Source: Tepidamorphaceae bacterium
GTDB taxonomy: Bacteria > Pseudomonadota > Alphaproteobacteria > Rhizobiales > JAKSCL01
DNA: 64,000 nt
Direction: 5' to 3'
NCBI GenBank assembly: GCA_028289445.1
Contig: JANQPO010000014.1
Coordinates: forward strand, 62,001 to 126,000
Below the pieces are notes generated by a model. The model was given only the letters and a program-made list of their open reading frames with translations, was not told the origin of the DNA and did no database searches. Position 1 is the stretch's first letter; the number at the start of each line of letters is the position of its first letter. Shown here in pieces: positions 36,643-46,876 of this stretch. Made by a program: the position numbers and the translations under genes.

Positions 36643-38028
36643 ATGTATCTTTCCGTCTTTGATCTCTTCAAGATCGGCATTGGACCGTCGTCATCGCACA
36701 CGGTTGGTCCGATGGTCGCGGCCGCGCGTTTTCTCGACGAACTGAAAGCAGAAGAGGGGCGGCCCGAACGGATCGCCGTATCGCTGCACGGCTCGCTGGC
36801 CTATACCGGAAAGGGACACGGCACGGATCGCGCGGTGATCCTCGGCCTGATTGGCGAGGATCCCGAAACGGTCGAACTCGAAACGATTGACGAGAAGCTG
36901 GCCACTGTCGCTACCGTCAAGTCGGTGCAGCCGCCGGGTCATCCGGCCTATCGGTTCGACCCTGAAGTCGACCTGACGCTCGACCGCCAGGAGAAGCTGC
37001 CGGGCCACGCCAACGGCATGCGCTTTTCTGCCCTCGATAGCGATGGTCGGGCTGTGCTTCAGCGCATCTATTACTCGATCGGCGGCGGTTTTGTGGTCGA
37101 CAGCGCAGAATACCAGGACATGCGCGAACGTGGCGGCGCCAAGGACGACGGTCCGCCGGTGCCACATGGATTCAGGAACGCCAAGGAAATGCTTGCGATC
37201 ACTGAAGAAACCGGTTTGTCGATCGCTGAAATGAAGCGCCGAAACGAGGAAGCGCGCATGTCGCGCGATGTGCTCGATGCGGGCCTAAAGCGCATCTGGG
37301 CGGTCATGGACTCCTGCATCGATCGCGGTCTGGATCAGGCCGGCGAGTTGCCCGGTGGTCTTCGGGTCAAGCGCCGGGCAGCAGCGATTCACGAAAAGCT
37401 GAAAGCCGAATGGCAGACGAACACAAGGCCGCTTCACGCCGTCAACGATTGGCTCGGTGTATACGCGATGGCGGTCAACGAAGAGAACGCTGCTGGCGGG
37501 CGCGTCGTCACGGCGCCGACCAATGGCGCTGCCGGCGTCATTCCGGCCGTGATCCGCTATTACCGCGATTTTTGCCTTGAGGCGTCGGAGGAGGGGATCG
37601 CCGACTTTCTGCTGACGGCGGCTGCAATCGGCGCGATCATCAAGACGAATGCCTCGATCTCCGGCGCCGAGGTGGGCTGTCAGGGCGAAGTCGGATCGGC
37701 CTCAGCGATGGCGGCCGCCGGCCTTGCGGCTGCGCTCGGCGGTACGCCGGCGCAGGTCGAAAACGCTGCTGAGATCGCCCTCGAACACCATTTGGGGATG
37801 ACCTGCGACCCGATCGCCGGGCTGGTTCAGGTGCCGTGTATCGAGCGCAACGGTCTTGGCGCCGTCAAGGCGGTGACGGCCGCGTCCTTGGCGCTTCGCG
37901 GCGACGGCACCCATTTCGTCCCGCTGGACGCCTGTATCGAGACCATGCGCCAGACCGGGCTAGACATGAACGAGAAGTACAAGGAAACGAGCCTTGGCGG
38001 CCTGGCGGTCAATGTGGTGGAGTGTTAA
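36643..38028 (+). CDS. sdaA: L-serine ammonia-lyase (L-serine deaminase), iron-sulfur dependent
   Basis: A 461-residue single-chain enzyme that converts L-serine to pyruvate and ammonia. The beta domain starts [23 protein letters not shown]. In the alpha domain, cysteines for the [4Fe-4S] cluster sit in [34 protein letters not shown], and the glycine-rich [16 protein letters not shown] is intact. The length matches fused beta-alpha enzymes of Gram-negatives. It stands between the separated mcc subunit genes. Confidence 0.94.
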   Translation: MYLSVFDLFKIGIGPSSSHTVGPMVAAARFLDELKAEEGRPERIAVSLHGSLAYTGKGHGTDRAVILGLIGEDPETVELETIDEKLATVATVKSVQPPGHPAYRFDPEVDLTLDRQEKLPGHANGMRFSALDSDGRAVLQRIYYSIGGGFVVDSAEYQDMRERGGAKDDGPPVPHGFRNAKEMLAITEETGLSIAEMKRRNEEARMSRDVLDAGLKRIWAVMDSCIDRGLDQAGELPGGLRVKRRAAAIHEKLKAEWQTNTRPLHAVNDWLGVYAMAVNEENAAGGRVVTAPTNGAAGVIPAVIRYYRDFCLEASEEGIADFLLTAAAIGAIIKTNASISGAEVGCQGEVGSASAMAAAGLAAALGGTPAQVENAAEIALEHHLGMTCDPIAGLVQVPCIERNGLGAVKAVTAASLALRGDGTHFVPLDACIETMRQTGLDMNEKYKETSLGGLAVNVVEC

Positions 38029-38202
38029 CAACAGAAAATTCAGACTGACCTTGAATAAAAGGAAGTCGCGCAAACATCACCACCCAGTCATCGACTATAA
38101 TTCTAGGAGAACAGCTCTGGGTATGGTTCAGAAGGTCCCAATATTCGCTACTTTTCATCGAGATATGGTATTTGATGCATAGACTGAATATGAGGCATTA
38201 AA

Positions 38203-38394
38203 ATGCGATATCTTGCAATGCTGATCATGATGGTTGCCTCGAACGACGCAAGCGCTGACCATCTAGCAAAAGTCTCAGTGCAGAGCGTCCACGTGTACCA
38301 AACGTTCGAACATGGCGGCGGTTGTCGCAAGAGCTCTCCGGCGGGGCAGTGCTGCCATATGGACCGCAAGCGGGGCACAGTGCACTGCCACTGA
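38203..38394 (+). CDS. Small exported Cys/His-rich protein
   Basis: A 63-residue reading frame. The first 18-19 residues form a short signal peptide (MRYLAMLIMMVASNDASA). The mature part ends in a compact Cys/His cluster, GGGCRKSSPAGQCCHMDRKR followed by GTVHCH, giving four cysteines and several histidines. This could bind a metal or form disulfides in the periplasm. The surrounding DNA is AT-richer than the rest of the window. No family could be assigned with confidence. Confidence 0.5.
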   Translation: MRYLAMLIMMVASNDASADHLAKVSVQSVHVYQTFEHGGGCRKSSPAGQCCHMDRKRGTVHCH

Positions 38395-38488
38395 CTGTAG
38401 TCTGGATCGTCTGATATCATGATTACGGTCCAGCGGAGGGTCTGACGGTGCCGGGTAGCCGGCTCTCGCAGGCAAGCAATCCGGCTGC

Positions 38489-38785
38489 TCACGTTTCGAC
38501 CAGATCGTAGTGCTTGATCGATCTCGACTCGACCAATTCGGCCTCGGCCGGATCGATGTGCGGGCTTTCATAGTCCTCGCCGACAAACGCCTTTAGCGAT
38601 GCCAGGTCTTGCCAGACCATCACGAAGCTGAAATCGCGCGGGCTCTCCGACCGCGCAGCGCCGGGCAGAACGGATACGATCCCAGGCGTGCTCCTCATCA
38701 GCGGGATGGCTGTCTCGTGGAAGAACGCGCTGAATGCTTGTTCTTTGCCCGGACGTGTCGTGACCTGAAATATCCGAATGATCAT
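38489..38785 (-). CDS. Antibiotic biosynthesis monooxygenase (ABM) domain protein
   Basis: A 98-residue ferredoxin-like protein, beginning MIIRIFQVTTRPGKEQAF. The conserved stretch SFVMVWQDLASLKAFVG fits the ABM family of small cofactor-free oxygenases or quinol-binding proteins. The ATG at 38785 is chosen; upstream codons run into the promoter region of mccA. It is divergent from mccA. The function is unknown. Confidence 0.78.
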   Translation of the reverse strand: MIIRIFQVTTRPGKEQAFSAFFHETAIPLMRSTPGIVSVLPGAARSESPRDFSFVMVWQDLASLKAFVGEDYESPHIDPAEAELVESRSIKHYDLVET

Positions 38786-38888
38786 ATCATTCCCCCGAGA
38801 TTCTTTCGACTGGCAGGCGCAGCTTAGCGCATTTGCGGCACAGGCGGTGCTGGTCACCTGCCGAGGCCCGCGATAAAACGCGAAGGCC

Positions 38889-40841
<1,953 letters not shown>

Positions 40842-40893
40842 GGATCACGGGGACGGACCTGGTCCGACTGTTGCGCGGTGGCGCGAGCACGCT

Positions 40894-41355
40894 ATGACAG
40901 AGCCAATGAGCGAAACCCCAAGGCTTCATCTCCAAAAGCTCTGCGTCGGTGTTGAAACGGTCGAGGATCTGCAAAGCTGGATCGATCGCCGTGTCAGCCA
41001 AAGACAGCCGGACGGTAGCCCGGGGGAACAGACGCACACGACACGCATGACGCCAAAGCGCGCCGATGACATCCTGGCGGGCGGCTCGCTCTACTGGGTG
41101 GTCAAAGGAGTCATTCAATGTCGTCAGCGCATTTTGGAGCTTCGTCCCGTTGTTGGCGAGGATGGTATTCGTCGATGCCAGATCGTGCTTGAGCCCAAGC
41201 TCGTCTTGACCAGACCGCGGCCGCGTCGGCCGTTTCAGGGCTGGCGCTATTTGAAACCCAGCGAGGCACCGCCAGACCTGGCAAACTCCGCCGATGATGT
41301 CGCCGATATGCCTGAACCGATGCGCAGAGAACTTGCGGCGCTCGGTTTACTCTAG
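40894..41355 (+). CDS. DUF1489 family protein
   Basis: A 153-residue soluble protein matching the DUF1489 pattern: LHLQKLCVGVETVEDLQSW, TRMTPKRADDIL, GSLYWVVKGVIQCRQRIL, and FQGWRYLKPSEAPPDL. The family is conserved in alphaproteobacteria and has no known function. It lies 52 bp after mccA. An in-frame ATG at 40906 is an alternative start. Confidence 0.85.
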   Translation: MTEPMSETPRLHLQKLCVGVETVEDLQSWIDRRVSQRQPDGSPGEQTHTTRMTPKRADDILAGGSLYWVVKGVIQCRQRILELRPVVGEDGIRRCQIVLEPKLVLTRPRPRRPFQGWRYLKPSEAPPDLANSADDVADMPEPMRRELAALGLL

Positions 41356-41493
41356 AACCAATTTCGCCACGATCTGCCACGTCTCTGCCGTATTCATGGG
41401 TTGTTTACCTAACTCTTCATGCGATACGGTTCGGGAAACGCTCCTGGAGGGCAAAATCGCGCGAGCCCCGGGCGCTAAGCTGCGGGAAGGCAT

Positions 41494-42426
41494 ATGGCGC
41501 ATAAAAAGACATCGGCGCGCATTATCGTTTTTGGAAACGCCAAGGGCGGATCCGGCAAGTCAACATGTGCGCTGCACACTGCTGTCGCGCTGATGCAGGC
41601 CGGTCATGAGGTTGCGACCATCGATCTTGATGGGCCGCAGCGCACCTTCACCCGCGCCATCGACAATCGGATTGCTTGGAACCATAAGACCGGCCGCGAT
41701 CTCGTCGTTCCCGAGCACGCGTTGATCGAGAATGCGACCGCCGACAGCGTGCTGGAGCGCAAACGGCAGGAACTGTCGGCATTTGCCGAAGTGATTTCGG
41801 TCGTCGAGCATACCCATGATTTCGTCATCATCGATACGCCCGGCTACGACACGTCGCTGATGCGCCTGGTGCATGGACTGGCGGATACGTTGGTCACGCC
41901 GATCAACGACAGTTTCGTCGACGTCGATCTCCTCGTACAGCCGCAAGAAGGTGAGGCGGACCCGTCAAGGCTTGGCCCCTACGCGCGTCTGGTCGCCGAG
42001 GCACGCGAGCAGCGCGAGGGGCTCGACGGCGTGCCGATCGACTGGATCGTGGTCCAGAACCGCCTCTCAATGATCCAGTCGAACAATAAGATCAAAGTGC
42101 GCGGCACGCTGACGGAACTGGCGGATCGTCTCGGTTTTCGCTTGGCTCAAGGTGTGTCCGAACGTGTGATCTTTCGCGAGTTCTTTCCGCTCGGTGTCAC
42201 GGCGTTCGACCCGCTGGATGAGGCGACATTCGGGGTCAAGCCGAATATGTCGCACATCGCCGCGCGCGACGAGATGCGCCGCCTTGTGGAAGCGATTGGG
42301 CTTGGCGAGCCAGCCGGCTTTAAGACCCGTGCCAGGTCGGTCCGGGCGCGCGGAGCTGATCGCGTCGGCTCGTCAGCGCTTCGCGACCAACCTCTTGCGG
42401 TCGGCGAACCTGCGGCGGCTGAATAA
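41494..42426 (+). CDS. mipZ: MipZ, division-plane positioning ATPase
   Basis: A 310-residue ParA/MinD-like ATPase. The deviant Walker A motif NAKGGSGKSTCALH is near residue 16, and VIIDTPGYDTSLMRLVHGLA contains the switch region. FVDVDLLVQPQEG and the WIVVQNRLSMIQSNNK segment are typical of MipZ. In Caulobacter, MipZ binds ParB at the poles and blocks FtsZ so that division occurs at midcell. The roughly 40-residue C-terminal tail is Arg/Ala-rich and probably disordered. Confidence 0.93.
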   Translation: MAHKKTSARIIVFGNAKGGSGKSTCALHTAVALMQAGHEVATIDLDGPQRTFTRAIDNRIAWNHKTGRDLVVPEHALIENATADSVLERKRQELSAFAEVISVVEHTHDFVIIDTPGYDTSLMRLVHGLADTLVTPINDSFVDVDLLVQPQEGEADPSRLGPYARLVAEAREQREGLDGVPIDWIVVQNRLSMIQSNNKIKVRGTLTELADRLGFRLAQGVSERVIFREFFPLGVTAFDPLDEATFGVKPNMSHIAARDEMRRLVEAIGLGEPAGFKTRARSVRARGADRVGSSALRDQPLAVGEPAAAE

Positions 42427-42557
42427 AGGTGCGACGGCTTGCCGGCGCTCCGGAGCTTGCAATTCCGGCGACAAGGTCCATTTGCTTCGTCTAAGACCGA
42501 TGGCACGGCATACGAGCTGCATACCGGGGTCGCGATCACGGACCGACGGCGTTGAAG

Positions 42558-43307
42558 ATGAGCAAACGCGCAGCTAAGGACAAGGCCGCCAAATCGCTGC
42601 AGCAAACGGCGAGCGGCCAGGACATCAAATCCACCGACAGCGACGTCGCGGCCTTTTTGGACGCGGCGCGCAACATTGCGCCGCAGACTGGCGGCGGCGG
42701 GCGCGGCCGATTGCTGTTCGCGCTCGATGCGACCATGAGCCGACAGCCGACCTGGGATGCTGCCTGCCACATTCAGGCCGACATGTTTCGCGCGGCAGGC
42801 GCCGTCGGTGGTCTCGATGTTCAGCTCATCTATTTCCGCGGCTTTCGGGAATGCCGGGCGAGCAAATGGGTGGCCGATGCCACTGCGCTCGCTGAACTCA
42901 TGACCGGCATCCAGGTGCGCGGTGGCTATACGCAGATCGGCAAAGTGCTCAAACACGCGATCAAGGAAACGGATCGCGGTCGAATTTCGGCGATGATCTA
43001 TGTCGGCGACTGCGTTGAGGAGCCGATCGATGAATTGTGCGAGCTGGCCGGCCAGCTTGGTCTGCGCGGTGTCCCGGCCTTTGTTTTTCAGGAAGGGTAC
43101 GAGCCCCATGCCCAGGCGGCGTTCCGGGAAATTGCCCGCCTGACAGGCGGCGCCTATTGCCATTTCGACAGCGGGTCGGCAAAGCAACTGCGTGAACTGC
43201 TTTCGGCGGTTGCCGTCTATGCCGCCGGCGGGCATAAGGCTTTATCTGACTATAGCCGCAAAGAGGGCGGCGAAGCTGTCCGGCTGATCGCGCAACTCAA
43301 GCACTGA
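42558..43307 (+). CDS. VWA-domain protein of unknown function
   Basis: A 249-residue soluble protein. A von Willebrand factor A fold is indicated by [16 protein letters not shown], which carries a DxTxS MIDAS metal site, and by the later [17 protein letters not shown] Lys-rich N-terminus precedes it. It ends 5 bp before a membrane J-domain gene, and mipZ is 131 bp upstream. The pair may form a chaperone-type complex (inference). No enzymatic motif is seen. Confidence 0.78.
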   Translation: MSKRAAKDKAAKSLQQTASGQDIKSTDSDVAAFLDAARNIAPQTGGGGRGRLLFALDATMSRQPTWDAACHIQADMFRAAGAVGGLDVQLIYFRGFRECRASKWVADATALAELMTGIQVRGGYTQIGKVLKHAIKETDRGRISAMIYVGDCVEEPIDELCELAGQLGLRGVPAFVFQEGYEPHAQAAFREIARLTGGAYCHFDSGSAKQLRELLSAVAVYAAGGHKALSDYSRKEGGEAVRLIAQLKH

Positions 43308-43312
43308 CCTTT

Positions 43313-44050
43313 ATGCACTACCTGTTTTTCGGCCTCATTGCGCTCGTCATCTTGCTTCTCGCCGCGCGCGCCTTCGTGTCGGCCGATCCGCGCATGATGG
43401 CCGTCATCATTCGGCGTTCGGCAGGCGCGCTGGCGCTGTTGTTCGCGACGCTTTTGGTGATCACCGGTCGATGGTTTATCGCGCTCCCCGTCGCCGCGTT
43501 TGGGCTCAGCCTTTTAATGGGGCGGGGTCTTCCGTTTCGCGGCTTTCCGGGTGCAACGGCTGGCGATGGCGCGCGACGGAGCGGTCAGCCCGGCAGGACG
43601 TCCAGCGTGAAGACGGTTTTCCTGGACATGGCGCTCGACCATGATACCGGCCAGATGAACGGGCGCGTCCTTGCCGGCGCCTATGACGGGCAGTTGCTCT
43701 CCGACCTCGACTATGTCGACCTGATGACGCTGCGCGACGAGTGTCGCAGCGACCCTCAGTCGCTGGCGTTGCTTGAGACGTATCTCGACCGCGTTCATCC
43801 CGACTGGCGGACCGACTGGCACGACGAGGAAACCGAGACGAGCCGGGAGGAGAGGGCGCGCCAAGGCGGCGGGCCGATGACCCGTGACGAGGCGCGCGCC
43901 ATTTTGGGCGTGGATGTTGGTGCCGATGCCGAGGATATCCGTCGTGCCCACCGCCAGCTCATGAAGCGGTTTCACCCTGATCACGGCGGATCGGACTATC
44001 TGGCGGCCAAGATCAACGAGGCCAAGGACACGCTTCTAGCCGACACATAG
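43313..44050 (+). CDS. Membrane-anchored J-domain (DnaJ-like) protein
   Basis: A 245-residue protein. Two hydrophobic segments at the N-terminus ([19 protein letters not shown] and [20 protein letters not shown]) are followed by a polar middle and a C-terminal J domain (about residues 190-245) with HPD in [11 protein letters not shown]. The J domain at the C-terminus resembles the Pam18/Tim14-type layout, in which DnaK is recruited to the membrane. It is almost certainly co-transcribed with the VWA gene. Confidence 0.85.
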   Translation: MHYLFFGLIALVILLLAARAFVSADPRMMAVIIRRSAGALALLFATLLVITGRWFIALPVAAFGLSLLMGRGLPFRGFPGATAGDGARRSGQPGRTSSVKTVFLDMALDHDTGQMNGRVLAGAYDGQLLSDLDYVDLMTLRDECRSDPQSLALLETYLDRVHPDWRTDWHDEETETSREERARQGGGPMTRDEARAILGVDVGADAEDIRRAHRQLMKRFHPDHGGSDYLAAKINEAKDTLLADT

Positions 44051-44083
44051 AGTATGTTCCCGAAGAGCATGCTCATAAAGAAA

Positions 44084-44106
44084 CCGGCGGTTCGAAGAAC
44101 CGCCGG
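44084..44106. terminator. Strong hairpin between convergent genes
   Basis: CCGGCGGTTC (44084-44093) and GAACCGCCGG (44097-44106) form a perfect 10-bp stem with a GAA loop, between the convergent J-domain and carboxypeptidase genes. A poly-T run is missing, so it may be a bidirectional terminator or an mRNA 3'-end stabiliser. TAGAGTATGTTC just upstream (44048-44059) resembles half of the palindrome at 8174-8246. Confidence 0.55.
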
Positions 44107-44133
44107 CAAGGTGCGCGTTTATCCAGTTTTGGA

Positions 44134-45588
44134 TTACAGGAGAATGGGGAAGCAGCCGAATCCCCGCTTCTTCATAACTTTGCATGCGGCCTTGGCTTTG
44201 TCCGGAGTGTCAAATCCAGCAAAGCGGGCACGGACATAGGTCACGCCGTTCTTGACCGTCGGTTCGGTGAAGGGAACCCGCCCGGAGATGGCGCCGGGCG
44301 CGCCGGTTCTCGCGCGATCGATCAGGGCGAGGGCCTCGTCCTTAGAGCCGACGGCGCCAATCTGGATTGCCCAGCCGGGTGGAATGTCCGCGACTTCAGC
44401 GTTGTCCGCAGCGGCGTCACCTTCGCCAACGGGTTCATCGGTCGGGGCAAGTGCGGCAGTTTGCTGGTCCGTCGGCGCCGCGGAGGGCGTCACAGTGATT
44501 TCTGAGGCGGTCTGCGGCAGAACGTTTGGCACCTGCGGCTGCGCAGGGGGCGCTGTCGGGGCGATGAACGATGTCGCCGTGGCAACCGCGATCTGCTGCT
44601 GTTGGGCCTCTTGCGGGGGCGTGGCCGGCGTGTCGGACATGACGATCGCCGCTGCGATCGGGTCGTTGTCGGTGCGCGGGCGCGCCAAGGGCAGCGGCAC
44701 CTCGGCCTGTGCGACAAGAACACCCGGCGGGACACGGGGCGGCGATTTACGTGCCACGGCCTTGGACGTATGACGCGACAGCAGCGAAACCATGTGCTGG
44801 TTGCGGCTTTTGCCGGTGCGCCCGCCCATGACGACGGCGACCACATGACGGCCGTCTTTCTTGAGCGACGTCGTTAGATTGAAGCCAGACGCGCGCGTGT
44901 AGCCGGTCTTGATCCCGTCAACACCCCGGACCGAGCCCAAGAGCCGATTGTGGTTTGAATAGGCGCGGCCCTTGTAACGGAACGAACGCGTCGAGAAGTA
45001 GCGATAGTAGCGGGGATGGTTGGTCATGATTGCCCGCGACATCGTGATCATGTCGCGCGCCGTTGTGCGCTGTTCGCTGTTCGGCAGGCCGGACGCATTG
45101 CGAAACGTCGTGCGGCTCATGCCGAGTTCGCGCGCCTTGCGGGTCATCTTGCGGGCGAAGGCCGACTCCGTACCAGCGACATGCTCGCCGACGGCGGCGG
45201 CAATGTCATTGGCGGATTTCGTCACCAGCGCGCGGATTGCGTCCTCAACGCGGATCGTCGAGCCCGCTTTCAGGCCGAGTTTCGATGGCGGCATGGCGGC
45301 TGCGTGGCGCGAGATCGTAATGCGATCCGACAAACGAACGCGGCCGGCCTGGATTTCGTCGAACAGTAGATAAAGCGTCATGATCTTCGTCAGCGACGCT
45401 GGAAAGCGCGGCGCGTCGACATGGCGGGCGAACAGGACCTTGCCGGTGTGGTGGTCGACGACCATGGCGGCATACTTCTCGTTCGCTGTGGCTGGTGTTT
45501 GCGCGGCGGCGAGAATGACGAACACGCAAAAGAAAAACGCCAGACCCGAAAGGGAACGGCGCGATCGACTCAATACCCAATGACGCAT
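44134..45588 (-). CDS. D-alanyl-D-alanine carboxypeptidase with C-terminal SPOR domain
   Basis: A 484-residue exported serine peptidase that trims peptidoglycan stem peptides. A signal peptide (about residues 1-36, ending ATA) is followed by the penicillin-binding motifs SLTK (65-68), SAN in KSANDIAAAVG, and KTG in GIKTGYTRASG. A Pro/Ala-rich linker leads to a SPOR domain in the last 80 residues (WAIQIGAVGSKDEALALIDR). The SPOR domain would target it to denuded septal glycan. It is divergent from the phasin gene. Confidence 0.92.
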   Translation of the reverse strand: MRHWVLSRSRRSLSGLAFFFCVFVILAAAQTPATANEKYAAMVVDHHTGKVLFARHVDAPRFPASLTKIMTLYLLFDEIQAGRVRLSDRITISRHAAAMPPSKLGLKAGSTIRVEDAIRALVTKSANDIAAAVGEHVAGTESAFARKMTRKARELGMSRTTFRNASGLPNSEQRTTARDMITMSRAIMTNHPRYYRYFSTRSFRYKGRAYSNHNRLLGSVRGVDGIKTGYTRASGFNLTTSLKKDGRHVVAVVMGGRTGKSRNQHMVSLLSRHTSKAVARKSPPRVPPGVLVAQAEVPLPLARPRTDNDPIAAAIVMSDTPATPPQEAQQQQIAVATATSFIAPTAPPAQPQVPNVLPQTASEITVTPSAAPTDQQTAALAPTDEPVGEGDAAADNAEVADIPPGWAIQIGAVGSKDEALALIDRARTGAPGAISGRVPFTEPTVKNGVTYVRARFAGFDTPDKAKAACKVMKKRGFGCFPILL

Positions 45589-45795
45589 GACTGAGACCCT
45601 ATACGCGGTCCCTGGCCGACTATTCGCCTCGCTGACGAAACCGTGCCGGAACGCTACTCAATCCTCATTTTGCGGCTGGTGTTTGTTGGCCGCCCGTTTG
45701 AACCCATCATCTGCAGGGGGCGTTACGATTCCGTTAACAATCAGTGAATGTTTCGAACCAGACTTGGGTCTACCGGTTCGCGGATTGTTAATCGC

Positions 45796-45839
45796 TTGAC
45801 ATGATGTTGCAGTGCACCTATGGAATTGTGCATCGCAAC
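45796..45839 (+). promoter_or_regulatory. Phasin promoter with TGC-rich inverted repeat (candidate PhaR operator)
   Basis: TTGACA (45796-45801) and TATGGA (45819-45824) are spaced by 17 bases. GTTGCAGTGCAC (45806-45817) and GTGCATCGCAAC (45828-45839) form an inverted repeat (10 of 12 pairs) that overlaps the promoter. PhaR regulators of PHB granule genes bind TGC-rich sites at phasin promoters in alphaproteobacteria, so this is a plausible PhaR site (inference). Confidence 0.55.
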
Positions 45840-45888
45840 ATGCACCTATCACGCCGCGCGTTGGGCTGCTACTTTTGGGAATACGGAT

Positions 45889-46218
45889 ATGACCGGGATT
45901 GAAGACATGCAGAAATTCGGCAAGGAGAATCTCGACGTTGCCATGGATAACTTCGGCGCTTACGCCAAGTCGATGCAGGCGATTGCCGTCGAATTGTCCG
46001 ACTATACGAAAAAGTCGATGGAAGATGGCGCCGCCGCCGTTGAGAGCCTGATGGGCGCCAAATCCTTCGATAAGGCGATTGAAGTTCAGGCCGATTACGC
46101 CCGGACGTCGTTTGACGGCTTTGTGAGCCAGATGTCGAAGATCGGCGAGATTTATGTCGACATGGCCCGCGATGCCTACAAGCCTTTCGAGACCGTGGTG
46201 ACGAAGGCCGGCAAGTAA
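45889..46218 (+). CDS. Phasin family protein
   Basis: A 109-residue, mostly helical, amphipathic protein. The phasin pattern is visible: [40 protein letters not shown], and [20 protein letters not shown]. Phasins coat polyhydroxybutyrate granules. The ATG at 45889 has TTTTGGGA upstream; a longer frame from 45820 would begin inside the promoter region. A perfect terminator hairpin follows the gene. Confidence 0.88.
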   Translation: MTGIEDMQKFGKENLDVAMDNFGAYAKSMQAIAVELSDYTKKSMEDGAAAVESLMGAKSFDKAIEVQADYARTSFDGFVSQMSKIGEIYVDMARDAYKPFETVVTKAGK

Positions 46219-46251
46219 CACTGCCGCCAACTATCCTGGCGTAGAGTTTTT

Positions 46252-46283
46252 GGGCGGTCCGCTGCGGCGGGCCGCCCTTTCTG
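46252..46283 (+). terminator. Rho-independent terminator of the phasin gene
   Basis: GGGCGGTCCGC (46252-46262) pairs with GGCGGGCCGCCC-type sequence at 46267-46277 (11 bp with one G-T pair, loop TGCG). The stem is followed by TTTCTGTT. It is 34 bp downstream of the phasin stop. Confidence 0.75.
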
Positions 46284-46462
46284 TTGGTCAGCCGCTCGAA
46301 TCCGAAGAAGTTCGTCCTCCTGGGCTGGCGTTTCCCGATAAACGGATTATTTTATGGGCGTGGGCGGGGAATCGCTTTCGCTCCCGTCCTCTGTCGCCCT
46401 GCCGAAATGCGGGGCGACCGTCGGCAAATCCCATAGCGTGCGCGGCGACGAAATCCGGTTTG

Positions 46463-46867
46463 ATGAGCGAAATGCTGAGACAGAGCGTTGAAATATGGCG
46501 GAACGCTTTGCGTTTCCCGACGGTTGCGGCTGGCCCCGAGCCGCCGCGACACGGCGACGATGATGATGACGGGACGGGAACCGGTGTCATCACGCGCACC
46601 AAGCAGAAGGTCAAAAAGCCGGACCTCTACCGCGTTTTGCTGTTGAACGACGACTTCACGCCGATGGAATTCGTCGTCCATATCCTGGAGCGGTTCTTTC
46701 ACAAGAACCGCGACCAAGCGACGCAGATCATGTTGCACGTGCACAATCACGGGGTCGGGGAATGCGGCGTCTTCACATACGAAGTCGCCGAAACAAAGGT
46801 CACGCAGGTGCTGGACTTTGCGCGCAAGCATCAGCATCCTTTGCAATGCGTCATGGAGAAAAAATAG
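46463..46867 (+). CDS. clpS: ATP-dependent Clp protease adaptor ClpS
   Basis: A 134-residue adaptor that delivers N-degron substrates to ClpAP. The core domain begins [20 protein letters not shown], with the binding-pocket Asn-Asp and Met, and continues [21 protein letters not shown] roughly 45-residue N-terminal extension contains a run of five aspartates. The ATG at 46463 is preferred; the longer open frame from 46250 covers the phasin terminator. It lies 9 bp upstream of clpA. Confidence 0.92.
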   Translation: MSEMLRQSVEIWRNALRFPTVAAGPEPPRHGDDDDDGTGTGVITRTKQKVKKPDLYRVLLLNDDFTPMEFVVHILERFFHKNRDQATQIMLHVHNHGVGECGVFTYEVAETKVTQVLDFARKHQHPLQCVMEKK

Positions 46868-46876
46868 GAGCCCTCC

